Assembly: GCF_000964525.1 (NCBI RefSeq)
Contig: NZ_BAZG01000030.1
Location: 1 to 36,038, forward strand
From: Anaeromyxobacter sp. PSR-1
GTDB lineage: Bacteria > Myxococcota > Myxococcia > Myxococcales > Anaeromyxobacteraceae
Direction: 5' to 3'
Length of the DNA stretch: 36,038 nucleotides
The notes below the pieces were generated by a model. That model ran no database searches. It saw nothing but the letters and a program-made list of their open reading frames with translations, and was not told the origin of the DNA. The translations under genes and the position numbers were made by a program. Below are positions 14,642 through 24,379 of this stretch, piece by piece (positions within the stretch are counted from its first letter, which is position 1; every line of letters starts with the position of its first letter).

Positions 14642-15127
14642 TCACGCCGGGCGGAGCACCGGGCCGTGCGCCGCCTCGTGCGCGAGCAGCCAGCGCTTCA
14701 CCTCCACGCCGCCGCCGTAGCCGCCCAGCCGCCCGCGGGCCTGGACCACGCGGTGGCACGGCACCAGGATCGCCACCGGGTTCTCGTGGTTCGCGCCGCC
14801 CACCGCCCGGGCGCCGCCGGCGGCGCCGAGCGCCTCCGCCACCTCCCCGTACGTGCGGGTCTCGCCCCAGGGGATGGCGAGGAGCGCCTCCCAGACGCGC
14901 CTCTGGAACGCGCTCCCCTGCAGGACGAGCGGCGGGAGCGAGGGCGGCCGGCCGGCGAAGTAGTCGTCGAGCGCCCGCGCCGCCGCGTCGAGGTGGCCGC
15001 GCGCGCGGGCCGAGGGGCCCGGGCGCGACGGCCCGCGGTCGCCGAAGGAGAGCCCGAACACGCCCTCGTCGCTCGCCTCGACCGTGAGGATCCCCACCGG
15101 CGAGCGGTAGCGCAGGCGCGCGCTCAC
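14642..15127 (-). CDS. ogt: O6-alkylguanine-DNA alkyltransferase (MGMT/Ogt family)
   Basis: The 161-residue protein has the full alkyltransferase C-terminal domain: FQRRVWEALLAIPWGETRTYGEVA, then the acceptor-cysteine motif VPCHRVV (C124) and GGYGGGVEVKRWLLAHE. It removes alkyl groups from O6-guanine by self-alkylation. The N-terminal half is the short Ogt-like domain, without the zinc cysteines of Ada. Its GTG start (15127) overlaps the adenosine deaminase stop (GTGA), so it is translated from the same mRNA. The functional link between the two is not obvious. Confidence 0.92.
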   Translation of the reverse strand: MSARLRYRSPVGILTVEASDEGVFGLSFGDRGPSRPGPSARARGHLDAAARALDDYFAGRPPSLPPLVLQGSAFQRRVWEALLAIPWGETRTYGEVAEALGAAGGARAVGGANHENPVAILVPCHRVVQARGRLGGYGGGVEVKRWLLAHEAAHGPVLRPA

Positions 15128-16254
15128 GGCGTCCTCGCCCCGGCCGCCGCCCGGGCGGCGCCCTCGCCCGCGGCCGGCGCGGGCGCGCCGTGCCGGGCGA
15201 GCACCTGCGCGATCTCGAGGTTCACCCGCCGGAGCAGCTCCTGCTTGTCGCGGAACGGCAGGAACGCGCTCTTGAAGCCCTGCACCAGCACGGTGCAGAG
15301 GTCCTCCAGCGTGAAGCCCATCTCGCGGTGCGCCACCAGCAGCTCCTTCGTGACGGTGGTGTCGGTGATGAGGCGGTTGTCGGTGTTCACCGAGACCCGC
15401 AGGCCGAAGTCGAAGTAGAACTTGAGCGGGTGGCTCGCGAAGCCCTGCACCGAGCCCGTCTGCACGTTCGAGGACGGGCACATCTCCAGCGGGATGCGGT
15501 GGTCGTTCAGGTAGTTGAGCAGATCGCCGTTCTCGCGCAGGCGCACCCCGTGACCGATGCGGTGGGCGCCGCACCAGTGCACCGCCTGCGCGATCGACTC
15601 CGGCCCGAACGCCTCGCCGGCGTGGATGGTCACGTTCACGTTGTTGTCGAGGATGAGCTGGACCGCGTCGCGGTGCCGCCGCGCCGGGTGGCCCTCCTCC
15701 GCGCCGGCCAGGTCGAAGCCCACCACGCCCTTGCCCTTGTACGCGACCGCCAGCTCGGCGAGGCGCACCGAGGTCGTGGGATCGATGTGGCGGATCCCGC
15801 AGATGATCACGTTCGACTCGAGCCCGGTCTCGCGCCGCGCCGCCCGGAGCCCGGCCAGCACCGCGTCCACGATGGTGGTGGGCTTCAGGCCCTTCCTGGT
15901 GTGCAGCACCGGCGAGTAGCGGACCTCGAGGTAGCGGACGTTCTCGGCGGCCGCGTCGAGCGCGAGCTCGTAGGCGGTCCGGTACAGCGCCTCCTCGGTC
16001 TGCAGCACCGCCAGCGTGACGTCGAACGCGGTGAGGTAGTCCTCCAGCGAGGCGCACACCTCGCCCATGTGGATGGCCTTCGCCAGCCCCTCGGGCGTGT
16101 CGGCGGGGAGCCGCACCCCCTGCTGCTCGGCGAGCTCGAGCACGGTGGCGAGCCGCACCGAGCCGTCCAGGTGGCAGTGCAGGTCGGTCTTGGGGAGGTC
16201 GCGGACCAGCGCCTCCGTCACCTGCGGGAGCGTCGTCGGGGCGGCCTGGGCCAT
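15124..16254 (-). CDS. add: Adenosine deaminase family protein
   Basis: The 376-residue enzyme shows the metal and catalytic residues of the adenosine/AMP deaminase family: HCHLDG (H26, H28), HAGE (H211, E214), GHGV (H235) and the NTDNRL motif (D292). It should hydrolyse adenosine (or a related purine such as aminofutalosine) to the inosine analogue in the cytosol. The Asn-Thr-Asp-Asn form at D292 is common in the bacterial ADA branch. The last 20 or so residues are an Ala/Pro-rich tail of low complexity. ATG 16254 has no Shine-Dalgarno sequence but has TAAGAT 6 nt upstream, suggesting a leaderless mRNA. Exact substrate cannot be fixed from sequence. Confidence 0.9.
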   Translation of the reverse strand: MAQAAPTTLPQVTEALVRDLPKTDLHCHLDGSVRLATVLELAEQQGVRLPADTPEGLAKAIHMGEVCASLEDYLTAFDVTLAVLQTEEALYRTAYELALDAAAENVRYLEVRYSPVLHTRKGLKPTTIVDAVLAGLRAARRETGLESNVIICGIRHIDPTTSVRLAELAVAYKGKGVVGFDLAGAEEGHPARRHRDAVQLILDNNVNVTIHAGEAFGPESIAQAVHWCGAHRIGHGVRLRENGDLLNYLNDHRIPLEMCPSSNVQTGSVQGFASHPLKFYFDFGLRVSVNTDNRLITDTTVTKELLVAHREMGFTLEDLCTVLVQGFKSAFLPFRDKQELLRRVNLEIAQVLARHGAPAPAAGEGAARAAAGARTP

Positions 16255-16260
16255 GGCGGA

Positions 16261-16266
16261 ATCTTA
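16261..16266 (-). promoter_or_regulatory. Candidate leaderless promoter TAAGAT of the add operon
   Basis: TAAGAT on the minus strand is followed by exactly 6 nt (TCCGCC) and ATG 16254. Transcription would start at or next to the A of the ATG. No -35 element is evident. Confidence 0.5.
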
Positions 16267-16312
16267 CGCCCGCGCCGGTGCCGGCGGGCGATCGCGCCGG
16301 GGCGTGCGCGCC

Positions 16313-16327
16313 GGGGCGGAGCGCCCC
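16313..16327. terminator. Short GC hairpin after the helicase gene
   Basis: A perfect 6-bp inverted repeat (GGGGCG-GAG-CGCCCC) lies 28 nt beyond the helicase stop and before the add promoter. It is a weak candidate terminator without a U-tract. Confidence 0.35.
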
Positions 16328-16354
16328 GCGCTCGGGCGAACGGGGCAGGGCCGC

Positions 16355-18748
16355 CTAGAAGGCTCTGCGGAGGAACCGCGCCAGGACGCGCTTGTCGCCG
16401 ACCGAGGCGAACCGCACGGTCGCCTTCGCGTCCGGGCCGCCGCCGTCGCAGGCGAGCACCACGCCCTCGCCGAGCGACGCGTGCGCCACCCGCTCGCCGC
16501 GCGAGAAGGCGGCCGCGCCGGCGTCGCCGCGCTGGTCGAACGAGTAGTCCACGGTGGGCTCGCCGCGCGGGGCCGCCGGGCGCGGGCGGGGCGCGGGGGC
16601 GGGCGCCTGGGGCAGGTCGTCCCCGTCGAGCTCGATGTGCGGCTCGCCCTCGAGCGCGCCGGGGAGGCGCCGGATGGTGGGCGCGCGCGCCACCGCGGCC
16701 GCCTGGGCCGCCTCGCGCGCGCGCACCTCGCGCGCCACCGCGTCGCCGAACAGCTCCGGCGGCAGGTCGCGCAGGAAGCGCGAGGGCTCCATGTTGCGGT
16801 AGGAGGGGCCGCTCTCGCCGTAGCCGATGCGCCGGCGCGCCAGCGAGAGCGTCAGCCGCCGCTTCGCGCGGGTCATGCCGACGTAGCAGAGGCGCCGCTC
16901 CTCGTCGAGCGACTCGTCCCGCTCCGACGCGGACTGGTCGGCCCAGGGCCGCTCGTACGGCAGCGTCCCGTCCTCCATCCCGGCCAGGAACACCGCCTCG
17001 AACTCGAGCCCCTTCGCCGCGTGCAGCGTCATGAGCGCGACGCGCCCCTCGGGCGTCTCGGCGTCGGCCTCGCCCAGCAGCGCGATCTGCTCGAGGAAGC
17101 GCGCCAGCGGGGGCGGGCGCACCTCGTCCGGATCGCCGGGCGGCGGCTCGCCGGCGATGGACTCGTCGAACTCGCGCGCGGCGGCCACCAGCTCGGCCAG
17201 GTTCTCGGCGCGCTCCACCGCCTCGTCGGTGTGCTCCTCCTCGAGGCGCGAGAGCATCCCGGAGCGCTTCAGCACCTCCTGCACCGCCACCCCGGCGTCG
17301 AGCGCCGGCACGTCCGCGGCGAGGCCGGTCACGAGGTCGTGGAACTCGGCCAGGGCCCGGCGCGCCGCCGGCTTCAGCTCGGCCACCGCGTCGCGCTCCG
17401 CCACCGCCTCGACGAGCGGGACGCCCCGGGCCGCGGCGTGGGCCCGCAGCCGCTCCACCGTCTTCTCGCCGATGCCGCGGGGCGGGCGGTTCACCACCCG
17501 CTCGAGGTCGAGGTCGGAGGCGGGCGAGAGCGCGAGGCGCAGGTAGGCGGCGGCGTCGCGGACCTCGGCGCGCTCGTAGAAGCTCGTGCCGCGGACGATG
17601 ACGTAGGGGATGCGCGCCGCCCGCATGGCCGCCTCGAGCGGGCGCGACTGCGCGTTCGTCCGGTACAGCACCGCGATCTCGTCGCCGGAGGTGCCGCGGC
17701 CGCGCTCGGCCGCGACCGCCCGGGCGATCCGCTCGGCCTCGGCGTGCTCGTCCTCGCCGACGACGAGCGCCAGGGGCGCGCCCGCCCCGGACTCGGTCCA
17801 GAGCCGCTTCTCGCGCCGGCGCCGGGCCCGCGAGATCACCGCGTGCGCCGCGTCGAGGATGGTGCGGGTGGAGCGGTAGTTCTGCTCCAGCTTCACCACC
17901 TTGGTGCCGGGGAAGTCGCCGTCGAAGCCGAGGATGTTGGAGACGTCGGCGCCGCGCCACCGGTAGATGGCCTGGTCGTCGTCGCCCACCACGCAGACGT
18001 TGCGGCGCGGGCCGGTGAGGAGCTGCAGCAGCCGGTACTGGACCGGGTTCGTGTCCTGGAACTCGTCCACGAGGAGGTAGCGGAAGCGCCCCGCCCAGCG
18101 GGCGCGCAGCGCCGCGTCCTCGTCCAGCAGGCGCACCGGCCGGAGCAGCAGGTCGCCGAAGTCCACCGCGCCGGCGCGCGCGAGCGCCTGCTCGTAGCGG
18201 TGGTAGACCTCCTTCGAGCGCGCGGCGTCCGGATCGAGGCCGGCGACCTTCACCTCGGCGGCGCGGAGCGCCTGGTTCTTCCAGCGGTCGATCTGCGAGA
18301 GGACCCGGCGCGGCGTGAGCCCCTCGGCCTCGTCCAGGCCCAGCTCGGCCAGGATCCGCTTCACCAGCCGGAGCTGGTCGTCGTCGTCGTAGATCGCGAA
18401 CGAGGGCGGCAGGCCGGCCCGCGCCGCCTCGCGCCGCAGGAAGCGGGCGCCGAACGCGTGGAACGTCTGGACCCACAGCTCGCGCGCCAGCGGGCCGAGC
18501 AGGCGCTCGAGCCGCTCGCGCATCTCGCCGGCGGCCTTGTTCGTGAAGGTGACCGCGAGCACGTGCCAGGGCACCACCCCGCGGTCGCGCACCAGCCGCG
18601 CGATGCGGTGCACGATGACGCGGGTCTTGCCGCTCCCCGCGCCGGCCAGCACCAGCAGCGGGCCGTCGTCGTGCAGCACCGCCTCGCGCTGGGCGTCGTT
18701 GAGATCCTGGAGGAGGTCCTCGGCCACGGGGGCCGGAAGATAGCCCAA
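16355..18748 (-). CDS. uvrD: UvrD/PcrA-type superfamily 1A DNA helicase
   Basis: The 797-residue helicase contains the SF1A motifs in order: Q-motif LNDAQREAV, Walker A GAGSGKT, LLVDEFQDTN (motif II), GDDDQAIYRWRGAD (III), QNYRST (IV), VALMTLHAAKGLEFEAVFLAG (V) and LCYVGMTRAKRRL (VI). The C-terminal 50 residues resemble the Tudor-like RNA polymerase-interacting domain of PcrA/UvrD. It acts in nucleotide excision repair and conflict resolution. Start choice: TTG 18748 has GGAGG 8 nt upstream, whereas GTG 18727, seven codons in, has none at usable distance. It follows the unrecognised exported protein by 22 nt, probably in one operon. Confidence 0.93.
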   Translation of the reverse strand: MGYLPAPVAEDLLQDLNDAQREAVLHDDGPLLVLAGAGSGKTRVIVHRIARLVRDRGVVPWHVLAVTFTNKAAGEMRERLERLLGPLARELWVQTFHAFGARFLRREAARAGLPPSFAIYDDDDQLRLVKRILAELGLDEAEGLTPRRVLSQIDRWKNQALRAAEVKVAGLDPDAARSKEVYHRYEQALARAGAVDFGDLLLRPVRLLDEDAALRARWAGRFRYLLVDEFQDTNPVQYRLLQLLTGPRRNVCVVGDDDQAIYRWRGADVSNILGFDGDFPGTKVVKLEQNYRSTRTILDAAHAVISRARRRREKRLWTESGAGAPLALVVGEDEHAEAERIARAVAAERGRGTSGDEIAVLYRTNAQSRPLEAAMRAARIPYVIVRGTSFYERAEVRDAAAYLRLALSPASDLDLERVVNRPPRGIGEKTVERLRAHAAARGVPLVEAVAERDAVAELKPAARRALAEFHDLVTGLAADVPALDAGVAVQEVLKRSGMLSRLEEEHTDEAVERAENLAELVAAAREFDESIAGEPPPGDPDEVRPPPLARFLEQIALLGEADAETPEGRVALMTLHAAKGLEFEAVFLAGMEDGTLPYERPWADQSASERDESLDEERRLCYVGMTRAKRRLTLSLARRRIGYGESGPSYRNMEPSRFLRDLPPELFGDAVAREVRAREAAQAAAVARAPTIRRLPGALEGEPHIELDGDDLPQAPAPAPRPRPAAPRGEPTVDYSFDQRGDAGAAAFSRGERVAHASLGEGVVLACDGGGPDAKATVRFASVGDKRVLARFLRRAF

Positions 18749-18770
18749 CGCGGCGGCCTCCGCAGGGGGT

Positions 18771-19910
18771 CTACGCGGCCGGCAGCGGCGCCACCGGGAC
18801 CGGGGCCGGGACCGGCGCGGGCGGGAGCGGCGCGCCCGGCGCGTGCCGGCGGCGGTGGGCGGGCGGCGCGGCCGGCGCCTTCCCCGGATAGCGGTAGTCG
18901 TACTCGACCCGGTCCACGTGCTCGAGCGCGGGCGCGCCGTCCTCCGCCGTCGCGAGCCGCACCGCGCGCGTCCAGGCCACCCGGCGCGGCACGAGCGTGG
19001 CCGGATCGGTCACCAGCACCAGCGTGCTCTCGGCCTGCAGCTCGCCGCCGTCGCGGCCGTGGGCCGCCGGCACCGGCACCGGCGACTCGGCGCCCTCGGC
19101 GAGCCGCGCCCGGAGCGCGGCCGCGTGGCGCGCCAGCGCCGCCGGCTCGGGGGTGGCGTGGAGCACGATCTCGACGCAGCGGGCGGTGCGCTCGGCGGCG
19201 GCGCAGGGCACCCGCCGCCGCACCGCGAACTCGACCGACGCCGGGCCGCGCACGCCGGGGAGGAGCGGCAGCTCCGACTCCGACGGCATCACGTACTCCT
19301 GGCCCAGCACCAGGTCGGCGTCGATCCAGAACCCCACCGACAGGTTCCAGAGCTCCTCCGCCTCGCCGCGGGCGCCGGCCTCCGCGCGCGCCACCGCGCG
19401 CTCCGCCTGCTCGCCCTGCACGCCCGCGCCGTCCACCAGGCTGCGCAGCGCCGGGCGCAGCGCCTCGGCGCCCTCCAGCGCCGCGAACGCGCCGTCCGGC
19501 CCGATGCGCTGCACCAGCTGCTCGGAGGCGTGCAGCGCCTGCCGCGCCACCGCCGGCGCCCAGGGGAGGTCGCCCTCCCAGGTGGTGCCGCGGGTGGAGA
19601 TGGCCAGCCCGGCCTCGCCCGCGCCGGCGGGCGCGGCGCGCTGCCGGTAACGCGCGGTGAACACCGAGGGCGGCGCGCCGGTGCGCACGCGGGTCCGGCG
19701 GCAGGTCACCTGGGCCTCGAGCGGCGCGGGCCAGGCCCAGCGCAGGCGCACGACCTCGGGGCCGGGGGCCCGCGCCGCGCCGTCCTCCGGCGGCGACGCC
19801 GCCGGGGTCGGCGCCGGCGTCGCGCCGCGCGCGGGCCCGTCGGCCTGCGCCGGCAGGGCGGCGAGCGCGAGCGCGAGCGGGAGCGCGAGGATGCGGCGTG
19901 CGGCGGCCAC
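18771..19910 (-). CDS. Exported protein of unknown function
   Basis: The 379-residue product has a signal peptide (about residues 1-23, ending AQA-D), so it is periplasmic or outer-envelope. The body mixes beta-strand-like hydrophobic alternation with Arg/Ala-rich stretches; Cys residues occur in VTCRRT and as a spaced pair in VPCAAAERTARC, possibly disulfide forming. The last 40 residues are Pro-rich and His/Arg-rich (low complexity). I recognise no domain. Codon use matches the neighbours, and it precedes the helicase by 22 nt. The start is GTG 19910, with TAGCCT 9 nt upstream and no Shine-Dalgarno sequence. Function not assigned. Confidence 0.65.
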   Translation of the reverse strand: MAAARRILALPLALALAALPAQADGPARGATPAPTPAASPPEDGAARAPGPEVVRLRWAWPAPLEAQVTCRRTRVRTGAPPSVFTARYRQRAAPAGAGEAGLAISTRGTTWEGDLPWAPAVARQALHASEQLVQRIGPDGAFAALEGAEALRPALRSLVDGAGVQGEQAERAVARAEAGARGEAEELWNLSVGFWIDADLVLGQEYVMPSESELPLLPGVRGPASVEFAVRRRVPCAAAERTARCVEIVLHATPEPAALARHAAALRARLAEGAESPVPVPAAHGRDGGELQAESTLVLVTDPATLVPRRVAWTRAVRLATAEDGAPALEHVDRVEYDYRYPGKAPAAPPAHRRRHAPGAPLPPAPVPAPVPVAPLPAA

Positions 19911-19994
19911 GGGGCGGGCAGGCTACCACGGGCGCCGGGGGGCCGCAGCCCGGGGGGCCGGCGCGCGCGCGCTGCGTCCGGGCGCGACCGGCGG

Positions 19995-20000
19995 TACATT
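19995..20000 (+). promoter_or_regulatory. Candidate leaderless promoter TACATT of the RNase J gene
   Basis: TACATT is followed by exactly 6 nt (GGGTCC) and GTG 20007, so transcription could begin at the start codon. No Shine-Dalgarno sequence is present. The 96-bp gap is shared with the divergent exported-protein gene. Confidence 0.5.
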
Positions 20001-20006
20001 GGGTCC

Positions 20007-21659
20007 GTGGCGGCGCCGGTGCGGATCGTGCCCCTGGGCGGGCTCGGAGAGATCGGGATGAACTGCATGGCCGTCGAGTGCGACGGCCGGATCGCCGTGG
20101 TGGACTGCGGCGTCCTCTTCCCGAACGAGAACCTGGGCGTGGACCTCATCGCGCCGGACCTCTCCTGGCTGCGCGAGCGGCGCGAGCAGGTGGGCGCGGT
20201 GTTCCTCACCCACGGCCACGAGGATCACCTGGGCGCCCTGCCGTTCCTGCTCCGCGAGGTCCCGGTGCCGGTCTACGGCACGCGCTTCACGCTCGCCCTG
20301 CTCCGGCCGCGGCTGGAGGAGGCCGGCGTGCGCGCCGACCTGCGCGAGGTGCGCCCCGGCGACGTCCGCCCCGCCGGCGAGGCCTCGCCGATCGCGGCCG
20401 AGTTCCTGGCGGTCACCCACTCCATCCCCGACGCCTGCGGCCTGGCCCTCTCGACGCCGCAGGGGACGCTGCTCCACTCCGGCGACTTCAAGATCGACCC
20501 GGCGCCGGTGCGCGGGCCGGGCATGGACCTCGACCGCATCGAGGCGCTCGGCCGCAAGGGCGTGCGGCTCCTCCTCTCCGACTCCACCAACGCCGAGCGC
20601 GAGGGCACCTCGCTCTCCGAGTCGCAGGTGGGCCCGGCGCTGGAGCAGGCGTTCGAGCGGGCGCGCGGCCGGGTGTTCGTGGCCTGCTTCGCCTCCAACG
20701 TCCACCGGCTGCAGCAGATCGTGGACGCGGCGCGCGCGTTCGGCCGGCGGGTCGCGTTCCTGGGCCGCTCCATGGAGGCGAACGCGCGCCTCGCGCAGGA
20801 GCTCGGCTACCTCGAGCTGCCGGCCTGGATGCCGGTGTCGCCGGAGGAGGCGCGGACGCTCCCGCCGCGCGAGCTGTGCGTCCTCACCACCGGCACGCAG
20901 GGCGAGCCGCGCAGCGCGCTCGCGCGCCTCGCCCGCGGCGAGCACCCGGACCTCGCCGTCGCGCCGGGCGACCTGGTGGTGCTCTCCTCGCGCTTCATCC
21001 CCGGGAACGAGATCGCCATCGGCCAGGTGGTGAACGAGCTCTGCCGGCGCGGCGCCGAGGTCGCGTACGAGGGGCTCGCCCCGCTCCACGTCTCCGGCCA
21101 CGCGCAGGCCGAGGAGCAGCGCCGGCTCATCCGGCTCGCCCGCCCGGCCCACTTCGTGCCCATCCACGGCGAGTACCGGCACCTCTCGCGGCACGCCGCC
21201 CACGCCGCGGCCGAGGGCGTGGCCGGGCGCGACGTGCTGGTGGACGGGCAGGTGCTGGAGCTCGCCGACGCGGGCGTGCGCGTGCTGGACGAGCCGGTGG
21301 CGACCGGCCGCGTGTACACCGATCGCGACGCGCTGCTCGGCGCCGACATGGGCGCCCTCGTGGTGCGCGACCGGCGCCTGCTCGCCGAGACCGGCCTGTG
21401 CATCGCGGTGCTGGCCATCGAGCGGACCACCGGCGCGGTGGTGCGCGGCCCGGAGCTGTTCGCCCGCGGGGTGGCCGGGTTCGAGGGGGCCGAGGAGGAG
21501 CTGCGCGCCGAGGTGCTGGCCGGCCTCGGCGAGCTCTCGCCGCAGGCGCGCACCGATCCCGCCGAGGTGCAGGAGGCGGTGCGCCTCGCGGTGCGCCGCT
21601 TCTTCCGCCGGACCACCGGCAAGAAGCCCCCCGTGCTACCGGTGGTCCTGGAGCTGTGA
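20007..21659 (+). CDS. rnj: Ribonuclease J (metallo-beta-lactamase/beta-CASP nuclease)
   Basis: The 550-residue protein matches RNase J in length and layout. It begins with VRIVPLGGLGEIGMN, typical of the family, then the metal motif HGHEDH (H69, H71, D73, H74). Later come HSIPDA and HSGDFKID, the beta-CASP segment (LLSDSTNAEREGTS), and HVSGHAQAEEQ plus HGEYRHL near residues 370-392. The C-terminal domain is present. RNase J degrades and processes mRNA and rRNA by 5'-3' exo- and endonucleolytic cleavage. GTG 20007 is the only start preserving the conserved N-terminus. The assignment is secure. Confidence 0.93.
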   Translation: MAAPVRIVPLGGLGEIGMNCMAVECDGRIAVVDCGVLFPNENLGVDLIAPDLSWLRERREQVGAVFLTHGHEDHLGALPFLLREVPVPVYGTRFTLALLRPRLEEAGVRADLREVRPGDVRPAGEASPIAAEFLAVTHSIPDACGLALSTPQGTLLHSGDFKIDPAPVRGPGMDLDRIEALGRKGVRLLLSDSTNAEREGTSLSESQVGPALEQAFERARGRVFVACFASNVHRLQQIVDAARAFGRRVAFLGRSMEANARLAQELGYLELPAWMPVSPEEARTLPPRELCVLTTGTQGEPRSALARLARGEHPDLAVAPGDLVVLSSRFIPGNEIAIGQVVNELCRRGAEVAYEGLAPLHVSGHAQAEEQRRLIRLARPAHFVPIHGEYRHLSRHAAHAAAEGVAGRDVLVDGQVLELADAGVRVLDEPVATGRVYTDRDALLGADMGALVVRDRRLLAETGLCIAVLAIERTTGAVVRGPELFARGVAGFEGAEEELRAEVLAGLGELSPQARTDPAEVQEAVRLAVRRFFRRTTGKKPPVLPVVLEL

Positions 21660-21701
21660 ACCGGCGGCCGCCGCGCCGCCCCGACTCGCGAGGAGCCTGC
21701 C

Positions 21702-22190
21702 GTGCCGAGCTTCGACGTCGTCTCCGAGGTGGACCTCATGGAGGTCGAGAACGCGTTCAACCAGGCGCGCAAGGAGATCGCGCAGCGCTTCGACTTCAAG
21801 GGCACGCACACCGAGCTCGAGCGCGACAAGGAGCTGAACCTCGTCATCCGGGCCGGCTCGGAGGGGCGGGCCGAGGCGGCGCTGCAGGTCCTCATGGAGA
21901 AGCTGGCGAAGCGCGGCGTGGCGCTGGAGGCGCTCGACCCGCAGAAGCTCGAGCCGGCCTCGGGCGGCCACGTGCGCCAGCTGGTGAAGCTGAAGCGCGG
22001 GCTGAAGGTGGAGGACGCCCGCAAGATCGTGGCGAAGGTGAAGGAGAGCGGGATCAAGGTGCAGGCGGCCATCCAGGGCGAGGCGGTGCGGGTGACTGGC
22101 AAGAAGCGCGACGACCTGCAGGCCGCCATCCACGCCATCCGCGCGGCCGGGTTCTCCATCCCGCTGCAGTTCCAGAACTTCCGGGAGTGA
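21702..22190 (+). CDS. yajQ: YajQ-family nucleotide-binding protein
   Basis: The 162-residue protein is a full-length YajQ (DUF520): MPSFDVVSEVDLMEVENA at the N-terminus, QRFDFKGT, and the ending AGFSIPLQFQNFRE. Family members have two ferredoxin-like domains that bind nucleotides; some bind cyclic di-GMP and act as transcription co-regulators. The start is GTG 21702 with AGGAG (21691-21695) at good spacing. It follows RNase J by 42 nt and probably shares its transcript. A hairpin follows the gene. Confidence 0.93.
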   Translation: MPSFDVVSEVDLMEVENAFNQARKEIAQRFDFKGTHTELERDKELNLVIRAGSEGRAEAALQVLMEKLAKRGVALEALDPQKLEPASGGHVRQLVKLKRGLKVEDARKIVAKVKESGIKVQAAIQGEAVRVTGKKRDDLQAAIHAIRAAGFSIPLQFQNFRE

Positions 22191-22205
22191 CCCGGCGCCG
22201 CGCCG

Positions 22206-22229
22206 CCCCTCCCCCGGCCTGGGGAGGGG
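22206..22229 (+). terminator. Hairpin terminator after yajQ
   Basis: A perfect 9-bp GC stem (CCCCTCCCC at 22206-22214 with GGGGAGGGG at 22221-22229, loop CGGCCT) begins 15 nt after the yajQ stop. The 3' side is CTGGATTG rather than a U-tract, so efficiency is uncertain. It separates the rnj-yajQ unit from the rimO promoter. Confidence 0.55.
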
Positions 22230-22235
22230 GCTGGA

Positions 22236-22263
22236 TTGCCCCGGGCCCCCCGGTCTGTTAGAT
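22236..22263 (+). promoter_or_regulatory. Candidate promoter of rimO
   Basis: TTGCCC (22236-22241), 16 nt and TTAGAT (22258-22263) lie just after the yajQ hairpin. The hexamer is 11 nt before ATG 22275 and no Shine-Dalgarno sequence is present, giving a nearly leaderless mRNA. Confidence 0.45.
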
Positions 22264-22274
22264 CGCGCGTCCCC

Positions 22275-23677
<1,403 letters not shown>

Positions 23678-23681
<4 letters not shown>

Positions 23682-24130
23682 CGCTCCCCGGCGCCGTCGC
23701 CGCCGTCGCGCCACCCCTCGTCGAGGAGGTCCTCGGCGCGGACGTGATCGGCGAGCTGGCGGTCGGTCAGCAGCACGTGCTGCCGGAGCCAGTCGCAGAG
23801 GATCCCGCCCAGCTTGACCGCGTGGTGCGACTCCGGCCCCTCCGCCGCGATGCGCGCGGCGAGCTCCTCCACCTGCGCGCGGAAGTGCGCGTGCTCGGCC
23901 GCGTGGAACGCGCGCCCCGGGTAGCGGGTGCGCGCCATGAGCCGCGCCTCCGCCTCGAAGTGGACGTCCACGTACGCGCGCAGGAACGCGATCACCTCGG
24001 CGAGCTCCTCGCGCCCGCGGCGCTCGCCCATGGCGGCGACGAGCCCGTTCACCCTGCGGAACAGCTCCCGGTGCTGCGCGTCGATGTCGTCGATGCCGAC
24101 CGCCAGCCGCGCGGTCCATTCCATGCCCAT
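23678..24130 (-). CDS. Bacteriohemerythrin
   Basis: The 150-residue protein is a single-domain hemerythrin with all seven di-iron ligands: H20 (DAQHRELF), H57 and E61 (HFEAE), H76 and H80 (HAAEH), H118 and D123 (HVLLTD). The start [18 protein letters not shown] is the classical bacteriohemerythrin N-terminus. It binds O2 reversibly in the cytosol and may store, sense or scavenge oxygen, fitting a microaerobic or facultative lifestyle. ATG 24130 and ATG 24124 (two codons later) are both possible. A weak sigma-54-like element lies upstream. The last 15 residues are a Gly/Asp-rich tail. Confidence 0.92.
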
Positions 24131-24159
24131 GTGCGGAGACCCCTCCGCCGGCGGAGCCG

Positions 24160-24176
24160 TGCAAGCCTCCGGCCCA
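24160..24176 (-). promoter_or_regulatory. Possible sigma-54 promoter of the hemerythrin gene
   Basis: On the minus strand GGGCCGGAGGCTTGCA keeps GG (24173-24174) and GC (24161-24162) separated by 10 nt, with a perfect TTGCA -12 box. The -24 box is poor beyond GGGC. A leader of about 20 nt with a GGAGGGG run would follow. Weak support. Confidence 0.3.
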
Positions 24177-24273
24177 TTTCACGGTCCGTCGGGGCCGCTC
24201 CCGCAGCGCCGCGAAATCCCTCGATCGACGCCGCGGCGCGCGCCCGCGCGCCGGCGCAAGACGTGCCGGGAAC

Positions 24274-24291
24274 CGCGACCCCCGGGTCGCG
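24274..24291. terminator. Hairpin downstream of the DUF1684 gene
   Basis: A perfect 8-bp inverted repeat (CGCGACCC/GGGTCGCG, 2-nt gap) lies about 90 nt beyond the DUF1684 stop on its strand. The 249-base gap 24131-24379 shows no convincing gene; only this repeat and the weak sigma-54-like element stand out. Confidence 0.4.
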
Positions 24292-24379
24292 CCGTGCGCG
24301 CGCGGCGACTCGCCCGACCGGGGGAGGCACCGATATCGAGCCCGCCCGCGGCGGCGCCGGCGCGCGCGGACGAGGGTCG

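Noticed and set aside
24131-24379. A small gene in the 249-base gap between the hemerythrin and DUF1684 genes
   Set aside because: Open frames here have no ribosome binding site, no recognisable domain and overlap the hairpin at 24274-24291.
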